A stretch of 64,000 nucleotides of DNA from Costus lasius (GCA_027563935.2 CM050448.1:63477843-63541842), one strand, 5' to 3'; numbered from the stretch's first letter, positions 24,369 through 37,722 are shown. Made by a program: numbers and translations. The notes: generated by a model from the letters alone, not told the origin.

Positions 24369-25807
24369 TATTGGGAAACCCCGAGGATATTTTATAATTT
24401 TACACAGAGATTACATTTGCACAGCGGAAGAATATCCCCGAAATTAGCCGGTCCCAAAAACCCAGTGAAGATCGTCTTGCGAGGGGGTCGACATGATGAG
24501 ACAGTATATACCTAAGGAGCAAGATGAGTCCGACGTCGAGATAGGAGCCCAAGCGTGCGCCCTCTACAGTCTCACACACACGGATGCCTCGAGCTCTCTT
24601 CTTCCTCACCCGGTGCTAGCCTCGGGAAGAAGATCCAAGCCTTTGTGTCACCTTCTTCTAACCTTGTGCCACCTCCAAGGATGATGCGCCAAGAGGAGAG
24701 GAGAAGGAGGAGATGCCGCCAAGACTTTCAACTCCTTGCGCCAAGAAGAGATGAAGAGGATGACTTGCGGCTCGAAGATGATGATGCCGCCAAGCCTCTT
24801 CAAACAATGCGCCAAGGAAGAAGGAATAGGGTGCTTGCAGCTAGAAGGAAGAGGAGTTGCACGAATTCTTGTTCTCACCCCCCATAGAAGATTGCTCATG
24901 CCAATTCATTAGCCTCATGAGCCTCTCGCATATCCTTGATATATAGAGGCTTGAGGGGCGACAAGAATAAGGTGGGCGTAACTCATGAAGAAGGTGGCGG
25001 CTAGGGTATGTGTGGGGTTGCAATTAAGGTTTTAGGGTTTTGGAAATTCTCCAAGAGTTTTCCATAAACCCATTCCACTTAGCCATATGCACCCAAGACC
25101 TTCCTAAGAAGTCCTCCAAGCCATATCAGCCACAAGACTTGCCATAGAGGCAAGCATACCATCCAAGGAGAGAGGGCAAGGTGCCAATTGCTTCCTCATG
25201 AAGCAAATTGCGCCATCTTATCCCCATTGAGCCCCTTGGCACAAATGGGATAAGATTTCTCCCCATTATACCCTTTTAGCCTATACTCTCTTCATGATAA
25301 CTTGTTATTGGGCCTCATTGGATAATGAGCTATCCCAAACTTCATTACATGGGTTGATTATGCAATTGGATCCAATCCAATGCAACCATAATCCAAATGT
25401 GACCAACCATGGTCAATTTCAGGTCAACCAGCCAAAAATGATGTTTGGCTCCAATAACTCTCTTCCATCTCATCAGGCCCAATGGTGCAGATGAAATTTC
25501 CCAAATAGATCGGAGTTATCCAATAACTCCATCATAAGGCATCCCGATCAATACGAGAACTTGAGTATCAAGGTGTGCGACCCTGTAGGTTCCTCTGACA
25601 TTGGCAGTGCTGACCTAAGGTCATCACTAGCAGTGAGTGGCACCTAGTATTGCATTGCTGCTACCCAAGTCATCGGAATGGATATCGATATCGACATCCC
25701 CATCATCGCAACTAGGTACCGATACATTATAGTCTCTTTGCCAAACTGATATTCGATTGGACAAGGGTGTCATCTACTTGTTTTCACCCAATCACATGGT
25801 CATGACT
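24369..25807 (-). mobile_element. Family-B solo LTR (B3), left part
   Basis: Starts TATTGGGAAACCCCG, the reverse complement of the family-B LTR end with the terminal TG changed to TA. It continues to 25807, where gypsy C is inserted, and resumes at 37042. The whole LTR, about 2.06 kb, is flanked by a perfect AATAC duplication (24364-24368 and 37663-37667), which makes it a solo LTR. Its minus-strand orientation matches the CRM-like host element. The ORFs at 24555-24887 and 24648-24899 have no domain. Confidence 0.88.
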
Positions 25808-28800
25808 TGTAACATCCCACATTCTTAACCCCAAACAAATGGCTCATTTCATAAAAGAAACAGGATGTTTCATATAAGATCGATCATATGCTAGGTAAAA
25901 CCGAGTTCAAGAAAAACACGATCTGAAAATTTTCAAAACTCCAAACACATAAAATCTTCGAATCACAATTCATAAAACTCGAATCTCATAAATCTCATAA
26001 ATCTCATAAATCTCATAAATCTCATAAGGGTACCTGCCACCACGCAATACTTGCACTAGACATATGCAAGTTACAGTTATATCAAAACCGATTCAAATTC
26101 ATAAAATCCATAAAGGTACCTGCCACCACGCAATACTTGCACTAGACATATGCAAGTCACAGTTGTATCAAAACCGATTTCACAGGATGTACAACAAGCC
26201 GAAAATCAAAACAAAATCACAAAATCGATTTTATAAACCCATACCAAACACCGAAACCAGGCTGAAGCCCGCGGTGACACAAAAAATCAAATTCACAAGA
26301 CTGCCATAACTGGCAACACAATTTCACATGGTTCACATGGTTCACATAGTTCATATAAATCATAAGGTTTAGCCACAACCGGCATCATAAGCATAACACA
26401 TTAAGCATAATTCACAGCATCCATATAATGCTAACTGCGCCCCTGCTCTACACCTGAAAATAGTGAGGGGTGAGCTACACAGCCCAGTGAGTGGATAGTC
26501 TAATTGACCATCCATAACATACTCTCAAAAACATATGCAGATTATTTTAAAAATCTTTAGCAGGATATCATGTCAACACATAATAACAAATTCAATGCAA
26601 AAGTCATATAAGCAGTCAAAAATATACACACCAACATATAATAACCTCAGGTTCTAGAGTTATACTCTAAACCAACCGAACACACATATTCTAAACCAAC
26701 TAAACACACCATACTTAATTAACCTAGTTGTCCAGCATATTCACAAAGTGACCATTATGGTCTAACCCGGCTTGGCCAAAGCACTGGGAGCTGCAAATCA
26801 CATGCAACACAAACATGGACAGTGAATAGAATCAAGAGGTGGCCCCCGCCTGGTCAAGACGTGGCACGTTGGTCTATCACGCCATAACATAAAACGAGAA
26901 TGAAGACATCAAGAGGTGGCCCCTGTCTGATCAGGACATGGCACTTTGGGTCTTATATTATTCCCAACACATAAAACGAGAATGATGACATCAAGAGGTG
27001 GCCCCTGTCTGATCAAGACATGGCACTTTGGGTCTTATATCATTCCCAACACATAAAAGAGTAATGACATCAAGAGGTGGCCCCTGTCTGACCAAGACAT
27101 GGCACTTTGGGTCAAAACCCGTTCTCCCAAAAGGTTACTACTGGACAACAGACATATCTTATTTCATATTTCACAAAGGTGGACATATTTCACAAAGGTC
27201 ACATAAACAGACTCCTAAGTGTCAACTAGACTCTAGGATAGTCATCACAAAAATTACATCGGGCAGGCTGAACATCAACCCCCATCACAATAATCATAAT
27301 AGGCAGGCTGATTATCAACCCCCTCACATATCACAATACAGGGCTGAAATTCAGACCCTTAACATATCACATAAGGACTATCCCCTTGAGTTCATAGTTA
27401 CACCTAGCCTTAGTCCTAACCATCACATGACCATCACAGATAATATTCGAACACCCCATATCAACATAATTTTCGAAATTCACATAGTCACATAATATTC
27501 ATATTTCACATAGTCACATAATGATCAACATAAAATTCCAAAGGTCACATAAACATTTAATATTTAACAATCACATAATTACATAATATTAACAATCATA
27601 TAATATGGTGTGGTCCTTAGATTTCATGCTGATTAGTTCAATCAAAACTTACTATGTTATCACCCAAATTTTCCAAACAATTTCTCAACATTGCATAAAT
27701 ACATAACCATATATATATATCATGTATCAAGCATCCATAAAATCAACTTAAAATTTAAATCATGTGTTCTTATAATTTACTTTACAAATTACCACAATTA
27801 CCACCAATTACCACATGTAAACATGTTAACTAAAATCATCAAATTTCGGTTTAAATACAATTAACAAGGTTTCGGCTACAACAATCATTGGCTTAATATT
27901 ACCCAAAATTCTCTATAAAATATCTAATTAACAAGAAATTCATGCTCAAAATTCAATGATCTAAAGCTACCAAAAATCCCTATAAAAAATACCTTAAATT
28001 TCATGCCACAATTTTTGGTTTTCATGAGATATACACCTTTACAAAAATTTCGGTTTTCATGAAGAACAAGAATATTTTGAATTCGGTTTCAAGGAAAATA
28101 CTCTAAATTTCCAACTTAAATTAAACCTTAGTAAACAAGAATCTTATGAACAAATATTCTAAATTCGGTTTTCATACCTTAAATACACTTTGCATAATTT
28201 CGGTTTTAACATGGAAATTTTCCAAGAATTCAAGTGTATTATTTAACATAAGCACAACTAAATGGATAGATCAAACAAGACATTCCACTCACCTCTTAAC
28301 CGAGAACACAAGGTAAAAAAAACTCCACAATAAATCGTCAAGCTTTGCAATGCTCCTAGGAAGATGCCAACAATGGAGGAGAAACACCACCACTCACTCA
28401 AAAATTTCGGCCAAGGGAAGAAGGAAGAAGAAAATCGCCTCCAAATCTCCAAGAATCGCCAAGTTCCTTCAAGCCGTCGCCCACAATTTTCCTCAAGCCA
28501 AAATCGCCAAAAACCCTTACCCTAAGCGCAAATTCCCTCTTAACAATTCGATTTTAAGTTTTTAATCCATTAACCAAATAATCCCAATAGGGTTTAACCC
28601 ATTAACTAATAATTTCGAATTTTCCAACCCAATTAGCTAATCCGATTAGGACTTAATCCATTTAACTAATAATTTGAATTTTAAATCTAACATCCAATTA
28701 ATTATTTCACTTAAACACAAATCCAATAAGGATTTAATTAATATTCAATAAGGATTTAATTAATTAACCAATAAGGTCTAATTAATTAACTTACAATTTA

Positions 28801-29033
28801 AACCATAATTCCTAATTAATTTATCATAACTCAGCCAACAATCAAATAAATAATCTCTAATTTATTTACAATAAATTAACAACCAAAATCTCTAGTTAAT
28901 TAACTATACTTTATTAACCAAAAATCTCTGGTTAATTTACTATTAACAACCAATACATAGAAAATATCACAATCAATAATTTTATTTAAATCAAAATAAT
29001 GCTTACCAGGACTTAAGATCCTTGGATCTTACA
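25808..29033 (-). repeat. Gypsy C LTR, left copy (3' LTR of the element)
   Basis: 3226 bp, AT-rich. It contains a 9-bp unit AATCTCATA repeated five times (25982-26026); a segment of about 86 bp repeated twice (from 26031 and 26117); and four units of 77-82 bp that begin TCAAGAGGTGGCCCC (26832, 26909, 26991, 27070). An antisense 155-codon ORF (27028-27495) begins in the last repeats, is the same in the other LTR and has no recognisable domain. I do not call it. Confidence 0.93.
26832..27121. repeat. Four tandem units of about 80 bp in the gypsy C LTR
   Basis: Unit starts at 26832, 26909, 26991 and 27070, with the last unit shortened. Each opens TCAAGAGGTGGCCCC and carries a GACATGGCACTTTGGGTC-like core (GACGTGGCACGTTGG in the first). 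The same array is at about 34835-35124 in the right LTR. Confidence 0.85.
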
Positions 29034-29046
29034 TTCCTCCCTCCTT
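29034..29046 (-). other. Gypsy C polypurine tract
   Basis: AAGGAGGGAGGAA on the minus strand, directly before the 3' LTR start TGTAAGATCC. It is the expected plus-strand primer. Confidence 0.88.
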
Positions 29047-29062
29047 ATAAAGCTTTAGTCCT

Positions 29063-32000
29063 CTAAAGCTCAGCATCCATATCATCAAAGAGGTAAGCAT
29101 AATTTTTCCTCATATCAGCTTCAGTCTCCCAAGTTGCTTCTTCAACTGACTGATTTCCCCAAATAACCTTTACCAAAGGTATAGTCTTATTCCTCAGAAC
29201 TTTATCTTTTCTATCCACAATCCGGAGAGGTCTTTCCTCAAAAGTCAAATCACTCTGAATCTGAAGAGGTTCCAACTCCAACACATGAGATGGATCAGGA
29301 TGATACTTCCTCAAAGCAGAGACATGAAATACATTATGTACATGATCCAAAGCAGGAGGTAAAGCTAATCGGTAAGCCACTGGACCAACTCTTTCAATAA
29401 TATCAAAAGGGCCTACAAATCTAGGGCTCAACTTGCCCTTTTTGCCAAACCTCATAACACCCTTAGTAGGCGACACTTTCAAGAACACATGGTCTCCTAC
29501 CATAAACTCCAAGGGACGACGCCGGTCATCAGCATAACTCTTCTGTCTGTCCCGAGCAATTTTCAGTTTATCCTGAATCTCTCTGACCTTATCAGTAGTC
29601 TCCTGAACTGCATCAGATCTCAAAATCATTCTGTCACCAGTTTCCTCCCAACACAAGGGAGTCCTACACCTTCTCCCATACAAAGCCTCGTAAGGAGCCA
29701 TCTGAATACTGGAGTGAAAACTATTATTATAAGTGAACTCTATCAAAGATAGATCCCGGTTCCACTCAGAACTCCAATCAACCACATAGGCTCTCAACAA
29801 ATCCTCTAGAGTCTGTATAGTACGCTCCGTCTGGCCATCAGACTGAGGATGGTATGCGGTACTAAAACTCAACTTAGTACCCAAACCCTCCTGTAAACTC
29901 CTCCAAAATCTGGACAAAAACCGAGAGTCCCTATCAGACACAATGTCAATGGGCACTCCATGCAGTCTGACTATCTCATCAATATACAATCTAGCCAGTC
30001 TCTCTAAAGAATAAGTCATCTTGATCGGAAGAAAATGGGCTGATTTAGTGAGTCTATCAACAATCACCCAAATAGCATCATGACCCAATCTGGTTCTAGG
30101 CAAACCACACACAAAATCCATACTGATGCATTCCCACTTCCACTCAGGAATAGGAAGGGGCTGCAACAAACCACCAGGCTTTTGATGTTCAGCCTTTATA
30201 GTCTGACAGGTCAAACACCTAGAGACAAAATCAAGCACTTCTTTCTTCATACCCGGCCACCAAAAATTTTTCTTGAGGTCCTGATACATCTTAGTCACGC
30301 CAGGATGTAGAGAATATTTGGAGTTATGGCTGTCCTCCAATATTTCCTTCCTCAAGCTCGGTTCCTCAGGGACACATACCCTTCCACGAAACCGCAGAAT
30401 ACCATCATCAAACAGGCTAAAATCCTGAACTGCGCCATCAACCAGATTATCCCTGATCTGAACTAATTCTGGATCCACAGACTGCTGATCTCTGATCTTC
30501 TGCAATAAGGCAGACTGTACTCTGAGAAAAGCCACATACCCAGTCTGAATTCTAGGAGAAACACTGATCCTGAGATCTCTGAACTCCTGCAGTAACTGCC
30601 ACTCACTGACCCGCAAAGCAGCTACCGAAGTAACTGGATGTCTACTCAGTGCATCCGCCACCACATTGGCCTTTCCAGCCTGATACTGAATAGAGAAGTC
30701 ATAATCTTTGATCAACTCCATCCATCTTCTCTGTCTCATGTTCAACTCCTTCTGAGTGAAGATATACTTGAGACTCTGGTGATCAGTGAACAGATCAAAT
30801 TCCTGACCCAACAAATAGTGACGCCATATCTTCAAAGCAAAGACTACGGCCGCCAACTCTAAATCATGAGTAGGGTAGTTTAATTCATACTCTTTCAGTT
30901 GTCTCGAAGCATAGGCTACCACAGAACCATTCTGCATCAAGACACAACCCAGTCCTTTGCCTGAAGCATCTGTATAAACAGTAAACCTTTCCCCATCACT
31001 AGGAATAATGAGGATCGGTGTACTAGTCAACCTTCTCTTCAGCTCCTGAAAGCTCTCTTCACACTTATCATCCCAAATAAACTTGGCTTCCTTTCTGGTC
31101 AATTTAGTTAAAGGACCTGCCAGCTTGGAGAATCCCTCAACAAATCGCCGGTAGTAACCTGCCAAACCCAGAAAACTTCTGATCTCAGTAGCACTAGTCG
31201 GTCTTCCCCAATCAAGAATGGCTTGCACTTTAACTGGATCCACAGACACACCTTGACTAGAAATCACGTGTCCCAGAAAACTGATCTTCTCTAGCCAAAA
31301 TTCACACTTACTAGCCTTGGCATATAACCGGTTCTTCCTCAGAACCTCCAGTACCTTGCGCAAATCACTGACATGATCTGAAGTAGTCCGAGAGTACACC
31401 AATATATCGTCTATAAAGACCACTACACAAGAGTCAAGCAACTCATGGAATACCCTGTTCATCAAATCCATGAAGACAGCAGGTGCATTTGTCAGTCCAA
31501 AAGGCATAACTAAAAATTCGAAATGCCCATACCTGGTCCTGAAAGCAGTCTTAAATATATCCTCATCCTTGACCCTAAGCTGATAATACCCTGATCTCAG
31601 ATCAATCTTAGAGAACACTGTAGCTCCCTGTAATTGATCAAATAGATCATCAATCCTGGGAAGAGGATACTTATTCTTGATGGTCACTTGATTCAACTGC
31701 CTGTAGTCTATACACATCCTCAGGGTTCCATCTTTCTTCTTCACAAATAGCACTGGCGCTCCCCAAGGTGAAGCACTAGGCCGAATGTACCCTTTCTCTA
31801 ACAATTCCTCCAGTTGTTTCTTAAGCTCGGCCAACTCTGAAGTAGCCATACGATAAGGAGCTCTGGAGATAGGTGCCGTACCTGGCGCCAACTCAATGCC
31901 AAATTCCACTTCTCTAACTGGTGGCAAACCTGAAAATTCCTCAGAGAACACATCAGGAAATTCTTTCACCACCGCCATCTGAGTCAGATCAGAAGTAGAA

Positions 32001-33667
32001 TCATCCTGCACCTTAACATGTGCAAGATAACCCTTGCAACCACTGGCAAGTAACTTCCTGGCCTGCAGGAAAGATATCACATGTGGTCCTTGGTCTGACA
32101 CTAGACCTCTCACAAAAAGCCGATTCCCATCAAACATATTCAAAGTGATTACTTTCTCAAAGCAATCCACCGAGGCATGATGCGAAGACAACCAGTCCAT
32201 TCCTAAGATGACATCATAATCTTGCATGTCTAAGAGAATTAAGTCTACCAGAAACTCATAACCCTCTACATGCACTACACAATCAGCACATACAGTGTCT
32301 GTAGACAATGACTTTCCTAAAGGAGTACTGACAGACACAGCATAATCTAGCATCTTAGGTACAACAGGTAAACATGCAGCAAACTTAACAGAGACAAAAG
32401 ACAAATTTGCACCAGGGTCAAATAATATGCGAGCTAACTGATCAAATACAAATAATGTACCTTCCACAACGGATCGGGAAGCTCGTGTATCCTTCTCAGC
32501 CACAGCATACACTCGGGTCTGGACTGTAGGCTTATCTGCGCCTCTAGGCTGTATCTCAGGTTCTTTGCAGTCCTTAGCCATATGCCCTGGTTTCTTACAC
32601 CTGAAGCATACACCATTCTTCCTATGACAGTCTTTCACCAGATGTCCCCTAAGCCCACAATAACTGCAAGTCCCGTTCTCAGTGTTACTGTTTCTTACAT
32701 CCCTGGCACCCCTGAACTGTTGCGGTGCATCCCTGGACTGCTGTGGTGCCTTGTAAGAGTAAGGCCTATACCTGCTCTTCTTGTAATCCTTATGCCTAGG
32801 GTACTTCTTACCCTTGCCGCCACTGCCATACTGAGGAACCACCGCTTCAGCTGCAGGAACCACTGCCTCGGCAACATGAGAATTCCTCTCAGCTATGTAT
32901 CTCTCAATGGTGCGTGCTCGCCCAACAGTCTCAACATAGGTCTCCAAATGTTGAGCACCAACCTGCTCTCTAATGTCCCATCTGAGACCTCTGAGAAACT
33001 TAGTAGCTCTCCTCTTTTCAGTGTTTATCAGATGAGGAGCATACTTTCCCAATTTCGTGAACTGTAGCTCATACTGGTCCACTGTCATATCACCCTGCTC
33101 CAGGTGAATAAATGCCACCTCTCGGTCCTCTACCAAGCTATCTGGAAAATACTTCTCATTAAATTGAGATAGGAAGTAAGGCCAATCTACTGTCTCCTGT
33201 CTTTCTGCTGCTAGTCTCACAACTCCTTTCCACCACTCATCTGCGTCGCCACGCATCATATAGGTGGACAGACATAGCTTATCCTCATCTGAGCAGCGCA
33301 TAACTTGGAAAATCTTTTCCAAGACCAACTGCCAGTTCTCAGCAGTGCTGGATTCTGAGCCTCCATAAAATGAGCTAGGACCCAGTTTCTGGAATTCACT
33401 CACAAGTGAAGCATAGCGCCTGTGAGCGCCCTCCTGAGAGTCATCCCCCACTGCCCGAGTAGTAGTCTGGGGTCTCTCTCGAGTCAGCTGCTGCAAAAGC
33501 TGCTGTTGTGCTTCTTGGTGCTGAGTCTGCTGCTGCTGCAGCATCTGAGCTTGTCTCTCTATCATAGCACCTTGTTGCTGAACCATGCCAGTCAGAGCCT
33601 CAATAGTTCTCGTGAGGTTCGGGGTCTGCTCGCCCTCATCACTAGCATTTCCTCTGGTTCGCACCAT
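29063..33667 (-). CDS. Intact gag-pol polyprotein of gypsy C (1534 aa)
   Basis: A single open frame from ATG at 33667. Approximate residues: capsid (Retrotrans_gag) 90-260; two zinc knuckles, [14 protein letters not shown] (334-347) and [14 protein letters not shown] (354-367); protease with LFDPGAN (415-421), where Pro stands at the usual Ser/Thr of D-S/T-G; reverse transcriptase 590-760 with [11 protein letters not shown] and FIDD at 751-754; RNase H with YTDASG at 898-903 and catalytic-type Asp in FTDHQS; integrase with H1114, H1121, C1151, C1154 and the triad D1184, D1245, E1281 (35-residue spacing); and a C-terminal chromodomain-like stretch (about 1479-1527, [23 protein letters not shown]). 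The protein would assemble particles, copy its RNA to DNA and integrate it. No stop or frameshift is present. The Met1 start fits the gag N terminus with its glutamine-rich segment (30-60). Confidence 0.96.
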   Translation of the reverse strand: MVRTRGNASDEGEQTPNLTRTIEALTGMVQQQGAMIERQAQMLQQQQTQHQEAQQQLLQQLTRERPQTTTRAVGDDSQEGAHRRYASLVSEFQKLGPSSFYGGSESSTAENWQLVLEKIFQVMRCSDEDKLCLSTYMMRGDADEWWKGVVRLAAERQETVDWPYFLSQFNEKYFPDSLVEDREVAFIHLEQGDMTVDQYELQFTKLGKYAPHLINTEKRRATKFLRGLRWDIREQVGAQHLETYVETVGRARTIERYIAERNSHVAEAVVPAAEAVVPQYGSGGKGKKYPRHKDYKKSRYRPYSYKAPQQSRDAPQQFRGARDVRNSNTENGTCSYCGLRGHLVKDCHRKNGVCFRCKKPGHMAKDCKEPEIQPRGADKPTVQTRVYAVAEKDTRASRSVVEGTLFVFDQLARILFDPGANLSFVSVKFAACLPVVPKMLDYAVSVSTPLGKSLSTDTVCADCVVHVEGYEFLVDLILLDMQDYDVILGMDWLSSHHASVDCFEKVITLNMFDGNRLFVRGLVSDQGPHVISFLQARKLLASGCKGYLAHVKVQDDSTSDLTQMAVVKEFPDVFSEEFSGLPPVREVEFGIELAPGTAPISRAPYRMATSELAELKKQLEELLEKGYIRPSASPWGAPVLFVKKKDGTLRMCIDYRQLNQVTIKNKYPLPRIDDLFDQLQGATVFSKIDLRSGYYQLRVKDEDIFKTAFRTRYGHFEFLVMPFGLTNAPAVFMDLMNRVFHELLDSCVVVFIDDILVYSRTTSDHVSDLRKVLEVLRKNRLYAKASKCEFWLEKISFLGHVISSQGVSVDPVKVQAILDWGRPTSATEIRSFLGLAGYYRRFVEGFSKLAGPLTKLTRKEAKFIWDDKCEESFQELKRRLTSTPILIIPSDGERFTVYTDASGKGLGCVLMQNGSVVAYASRQLKEYELNYPTHDLELAAVVFALKIWRHYLLGQEFDLFTDHQSLKYIFTQKELNMRQRRWMELIKDYDFSIQYQAGKANVVADALSRHPVTSVAALRVSEWQLLQEFRDLRISVSPRIQTGYVAFLRVQSALLQKIRDQQSVDPELVQIRDNLVDGAVQDFSLFDDGILRFRGRVCVPEEPSLRKEILEDSHNSKYSLHPGVTKMYQDLKKNFWWPGMKKEVLDFVSRCLTCQTIKAEHQKPGGLLQPLPIPEWKWECISMDFVCGLPRTRLGHDAIWVIVDRLTKSAHFLPIKMTYSLERLARLYIDEIVRLHGVPIDIVSDRDSRFLSRFWRSLQEGLGTKLSFSTAYHPQSDGQTERTIQTLEDLLRAYVVDWSSEWNRDLSLIEFTYNNSFHSSIQMAPYEALYGRRCRTPLCWEETGDRMILRSDAVQETTDKVREIQDKLKIARDRQKSYADDRRRPLEFMVGDHVFLKVSPTKGVMRFGKKGKLSPRFVGPFDIIERVGPVAYRLALPPALDHVHNVFHVSALRKYHPDPSHVLELEPLQIQSDLTFEERPLRIVDRKDKVLRNKTIPLVKVIWGNQSVEEATWETEADMRKNYAYLFDDMDAEL

Positions 33668-33796
33668 CTTAAATGCCTACACACGCATATCATAGTCACA
33701 CACATATCATAGTCAGGCAAACAATCATAAACCTATTAGGTGTCTAGCAATACACAAACATGTTTTCCCCCAAACTAAGTTTTAGCTAGCCAACTC
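33668..33796 (-). other. Gypsy C short leader
   Basis: About 130 bases between primer site and start codon, without any ORF of note. It contrasts with the leaders of 1.6-1.8 kb in the copia elements. Confidence 0.8.
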
Positions 33797-33807
33797 CTCT
33801 GATACCA
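33797..33807 (-). other. Gypsy C primer-binding site (initiator tRNA-Met)
   Basis: TGGTATCAGAG on the minus strand, three bases inside the 5' LTR end at 33811. Confidence 0.85.
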
Positions 33808-33810
33808 TTC

Positions 33811-36800
33811 TGTAACATCCCACATTCTTAACCCCAAACAAATGGCTCATTTCATAAAAGAAACAGGATGTTTCATATAAGATCGATCATATGCTAGGTA
33901 AAACCGAGTTCAAGAAAAACACGATCTGAAAATTTTCAAAACTCCAAACACATAAAATCTTCGAATCACAATTCATAAAACTCGAATCTCATAAATCTCA
34001 TAAATCTCATAAATCTCATAAATCTCATAAGGGTACCTGCCACCACGCAATACTTGCACTAGACATATGCAAGTTACAGTTATATCAAAACCGATTCAAA
34101 TTCATAAAATCCATAAAGGTACCTGCCACCACGCAATACTTGCACTAGACATATGCAAGTCACAGTTGTATCAAAACCGATTTCACAGGATGTACAACAA
34201 GCCGAAAATCAAAACAAAATCACAAAATTGATTTTATAAACCCATACCAAACACCGAAACCAGGCTGAAGCCCGCGGTGACACAAAAAATCAAATTCACA
34301 AGACTGCCATAACTGGCAACACAATTTCACATGGTTCACATGGTTCACATAGTTCATATAAATCATAAGGTTTAGCCACAACCGGCATCATAAGCATAAC
34401 ACATTAAGCATAATTCACAGCATCCATATAATGCTAACTGCGCCCCTGCTCTACACCTGAAAATAGTGAGGGGTGAGCTACACAGCCCAGTGAGTGGATA
34501 GTCTAATTGACCATCCATAACATACTCTCAAAAACATATGCAGATTATTTTAAAAATCTTTAGCAGGATATCATGTCAACACATAATAACAAATTCAATG
34601 CAAAAGTCATATAAGCAGTCAAAAATATACACACCAACATATAATAACCTCAGGTTCTAGAGTTATACTCTAAACCAACCGAACACACATATTCTAAACC
34701 AACTAAACACACCATACTTAATTAACCTAGTTGTCCAGCATATTCACAAAGTGACCATTATGGTCTAACCCGGCTTGGCCAAAGCACTGGGAGCTGCAAA
34801 TCACATGCAACACAAACATGGACAGTGAATAGAATCAAGAGGTGGCCCCCGCCTGGTCAAGACGTGGCACGTTGGTCTATCACGCCATAACATAAAACGA
34901 GAATGAAGACATCAAGAGGTGGCCCCTGTCTGATCAGGACATGGCACTTTGGGTCTTATATTATTCCCAACACATAAAACGAGAATGATGACATCAAGAG
35001 GTGGCCCCTGTCTGATCAAGACATGGCACTTTGGGTCTTATATCATTCCCAACACATAAAAGAGTAATGACATCAAGAGGTGGCCCCTGTCTGACCAAGA
35101 CATGGCACTTTGGGTCAAAACCCGTTCTCCCAAAAGGTTACTACTGGACAACAGACATATCTTATTTCATATTTCACAAAGGTGGACATATTTCACAAAG
35201 GTCACATAAACAGACTCCTAAGTGTCAACTAGACTCTAGGATAGTCATCACAAAAATTACATCGGGCAGGCTGAACATCAACCCCCATCACAATAATCAT
35301 AATAGGCAGGCTGATTATCAACCCCCTCACATATCACAATACAGGGCTGAAATTCAGACCCTTAACATATCACATAAGGACTATCCCCTTGAGTTCATAG
35401 TTACACCTAGCCTTAGTCCTAACCATCACATGACCATCACAGATAATATTCGAACACCCCATATCAACATAATTTTCGAAATTCACATAGTCACATAATA
35501 TTCATATTTCACATAGTCACATAATGATCAACATAAAATTCCAAAGGTCACATAAACATTTAATATTTAACAATCACATAATTACATAATATTAACAATC
35601 ATATAATATGGTGTGGTCCTTAGATTTCATGCTGATTAGTTCAATCAAAACTTACTATGTTATCACCCAAATTTTCCAAACAATTTCTCAACATTGCATA
35701 AATACATAACCATATATATATATCATGTATCAAGCATCCATAAAATCAACTTAAAATTTAAATCATGTGTTCTTATAATTTACTTTACAAATTACCACAA
35801 TTACCACCAATTACCACATGTAAACATGTTAACTAAAATCATCAAATTTCGGTTTAAATACAATTAACAAGGTTTCGGCTACAACAATCATTGGCTTAAT
35901 ATTACCCAAAATTCTCTATAAAATATCTAATTAACAAGAAATTCATGCTCAAAATTCAATGATCTAAAGCTACCAAAAATCCCTATAAAAAATACCTTAA
36001 ATTTCATGCCACAATTTTTGGTTTTCATGAGATATACACCTTTACAAAAATTTCGGTTTTCATGAAGAACAAGAATATTTTGAATTCGGTTTCAAGGAAA
36101 ATACTCTAAATTTCCAACTTAAATTAAACCTTAGTAAACAAGAATCTTATGAACAAATATTCTAAATTCGGTTTTCATACCTTAAATACACTTTGCATAA
36201 TTTCGGTTTTAACATGGAAATTTTCCAAGAATTCAAGTGTATTATTTAACATAAGCACAACTAAATGGATAGATCAAACAAGACATTCCACTCACCTCTT
36301 AACCGAGAACACAAGGTAAAAAAAACTCCACAATAAATCGTCAAGCTTTGCAATGCTCCTAGGAAGATGCCAACAATGGAGGAGAAACACCACCACTCAC
36401 TCAAAAATTTCGGCCAAGGGAAGAAGGAAGAAGAAAATCGCCTCCAAATCTCCAAGAATCGCCAAGTTCCTTCAAGCCGTCGCCCACAATTTTCCTCAAG
36501 CCAAAATCGCCAAAAACCCTTACCCTAAGCGCAAATTCCCTCTTAACAATTCGATTTTAAGTTTTTAATCCATTAACCAAATAATCCCAATAGGGTTTAA
36601 CCCATTAACTAATAATTTCGAATTTTCCAACCCAATTAGCTAATCCGATTAGGACTTAATCCATTTAACTAATAATTTGAATTTTAAATCTAACATCCAA
36701 TTAATTATTTCACTTAAACACAAATCCAATAAGGATTTAATTAATATTCAATAAGGATTTAATTAATTAACCAATAAGGTCTAATTAATTAACTTACAAT

Positions 36801-37036
36801 TTAAACCATAATTCCTAATTAATTTATCATAACTCAGCCAACAATCAAATAAATAATCTCTAATTTATTTACAATAAATTAACAACCAAAATCTCTAGTT
36901 AATTAACTATACTTTATTAACCAAAAATCTCTGGTTAATTTACTATTAACAACCAATACATAGAAAATATCACAATCAATAATTTTATTTAAATCAAAAT
37001 AATGCTTACCAGGACTTAAGATCCTTGGATCTTACA
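33811..37036 (-). repeat. Gypsy C LTR, right copy (5' LTR of the element)
   Basis: 3226 bp, nearly identical to 25808-29033 and with all the same internal repeats (9-bp units at 33985-34029, the array of about 80-bp units at 34835-35124). It would drive transcription of the element toward lower coordinates. Confidence 0.93.
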
Positions 37037-37041
37037 TGACT

Positions 37042-37662
37042 AAATCAGGTTGTCACCTGGGTATGGCCATACACTTTCAGTCATAGAACCATAGAGGAGC
37101 TCCATGGATATCAAGCTTCCCTCAGGAAGGGGCAAATCCTTTGATTGTCCATTGACCTTCTCATTTGGGTCGTGACATGCTCAATGACATCCGTTATTAG
37201 CTCCCAACTACAGCGAGATGTTAGGTTGTATCAAAGCATGTCCCTTACCATACAGAAAGGTTAATGACCTCGAGTCAAGTGATCAATACATCTCCTGTCA
37301 CTTGTGAGGATAACTCATGACACCAAATCATAGCCTCACAGCGGGTCGGTCCAGTATATCCTCCACTGATATACCCATATGTCTGTGTTAGCACCTCGTG
37401 CCTAACTAGCCTATATACCAGTCTCACAAGTACCAGAGCTATCCCGTATCCACTCAGGTACATCGACTGGGGACAAGCATTTGAGCATAGATCCAATCTG
37501 TCTCCATGGACATTATCATGTAAGTACACAATCGCCGATGTAGACAAACATTGATAATGACAATGCCAGAATGATATATATATATATATATATCTATGTA
37601 TATCTATGTCAAGTAGTACAAAAGATAGACCGATACTAGGTCTCAGGGCATACACACCAACA
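37042..37662 (-). mobile_element. Family-B solo LTR (B3), right part
   Basis: Continuation of 24369-25807 after gypsy C. It ends CATACACACCAACA at 37662, the reverse complement of a TGTTGGTGTGTATG start, and is followed by the AATAC duplication. It contains a (TA)n run near 37577-37593. A 126-codon ORF (37275-37655) lies in the LTR and resembles the ORF at 10690-10962 of the B1 LTR; this is LTR sequence, not a gene. Confidence 0.88.
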
Positions 37663-37667
37663 AATAC

Positions 37668-37722
37668 AACCGAGCAAGTCTGGTTAGTAGAAGGCGAATG
37701 TAACTGACCTTAAGGTGGTTGG
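37668..37722 (-). other. Short flank, probably the rest of the CRM-like element
   Basis: 55 bases between the AATAC duplication and the next LTR. Because the solo LTR has matching duplications, this should be the direct continuation of the gag side of the CRM-like fragment (24363). I recognise no motif in it. Confidence 0.4.

Larger units (their letters stand above)
25808..37036 (-). mobile_element. Gypsy element C, complete and intact (11229 bp), Tekay/Del-type
   Basis: Two 3226-bp LTRs (TGTAACATCCC..ATCTTACA on the + strand), a polypurine tract, one 1534-residue gag-pol frame, an initiator-Met primer site, and a perfect TGACT duplication (25803-25807 and 37037-37041). I found one base difference between the LTRs (C at about 26224, T at about 34227). 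LTR length, the single gag-pol frame, the short leader and a C-terminal chromodomain-like segment fit the Tekay/Del chromovirus group (inference). Nothing in it is visibly broken, so it is a candidate autonomous element. Confidence 0.96.

Noticed and set aside
27028..27495. 155-codon + strand ORF, repeated at 35031-35498
   Set aside because: It is antisense to the element, lies in the gypsy C LTR and is duplicated only because the LTR is. It has no domain and a skewed composition.
32582..33067. 161-codon + strand ORF
   Set aside because: Antisense shadow of the gypsy C gag frame.
37577..37593. (TA)n run as a promoter TATA box
   Set aside because: It is a simple-sequence run in a solo LTR. 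Nothing else supports a start site.
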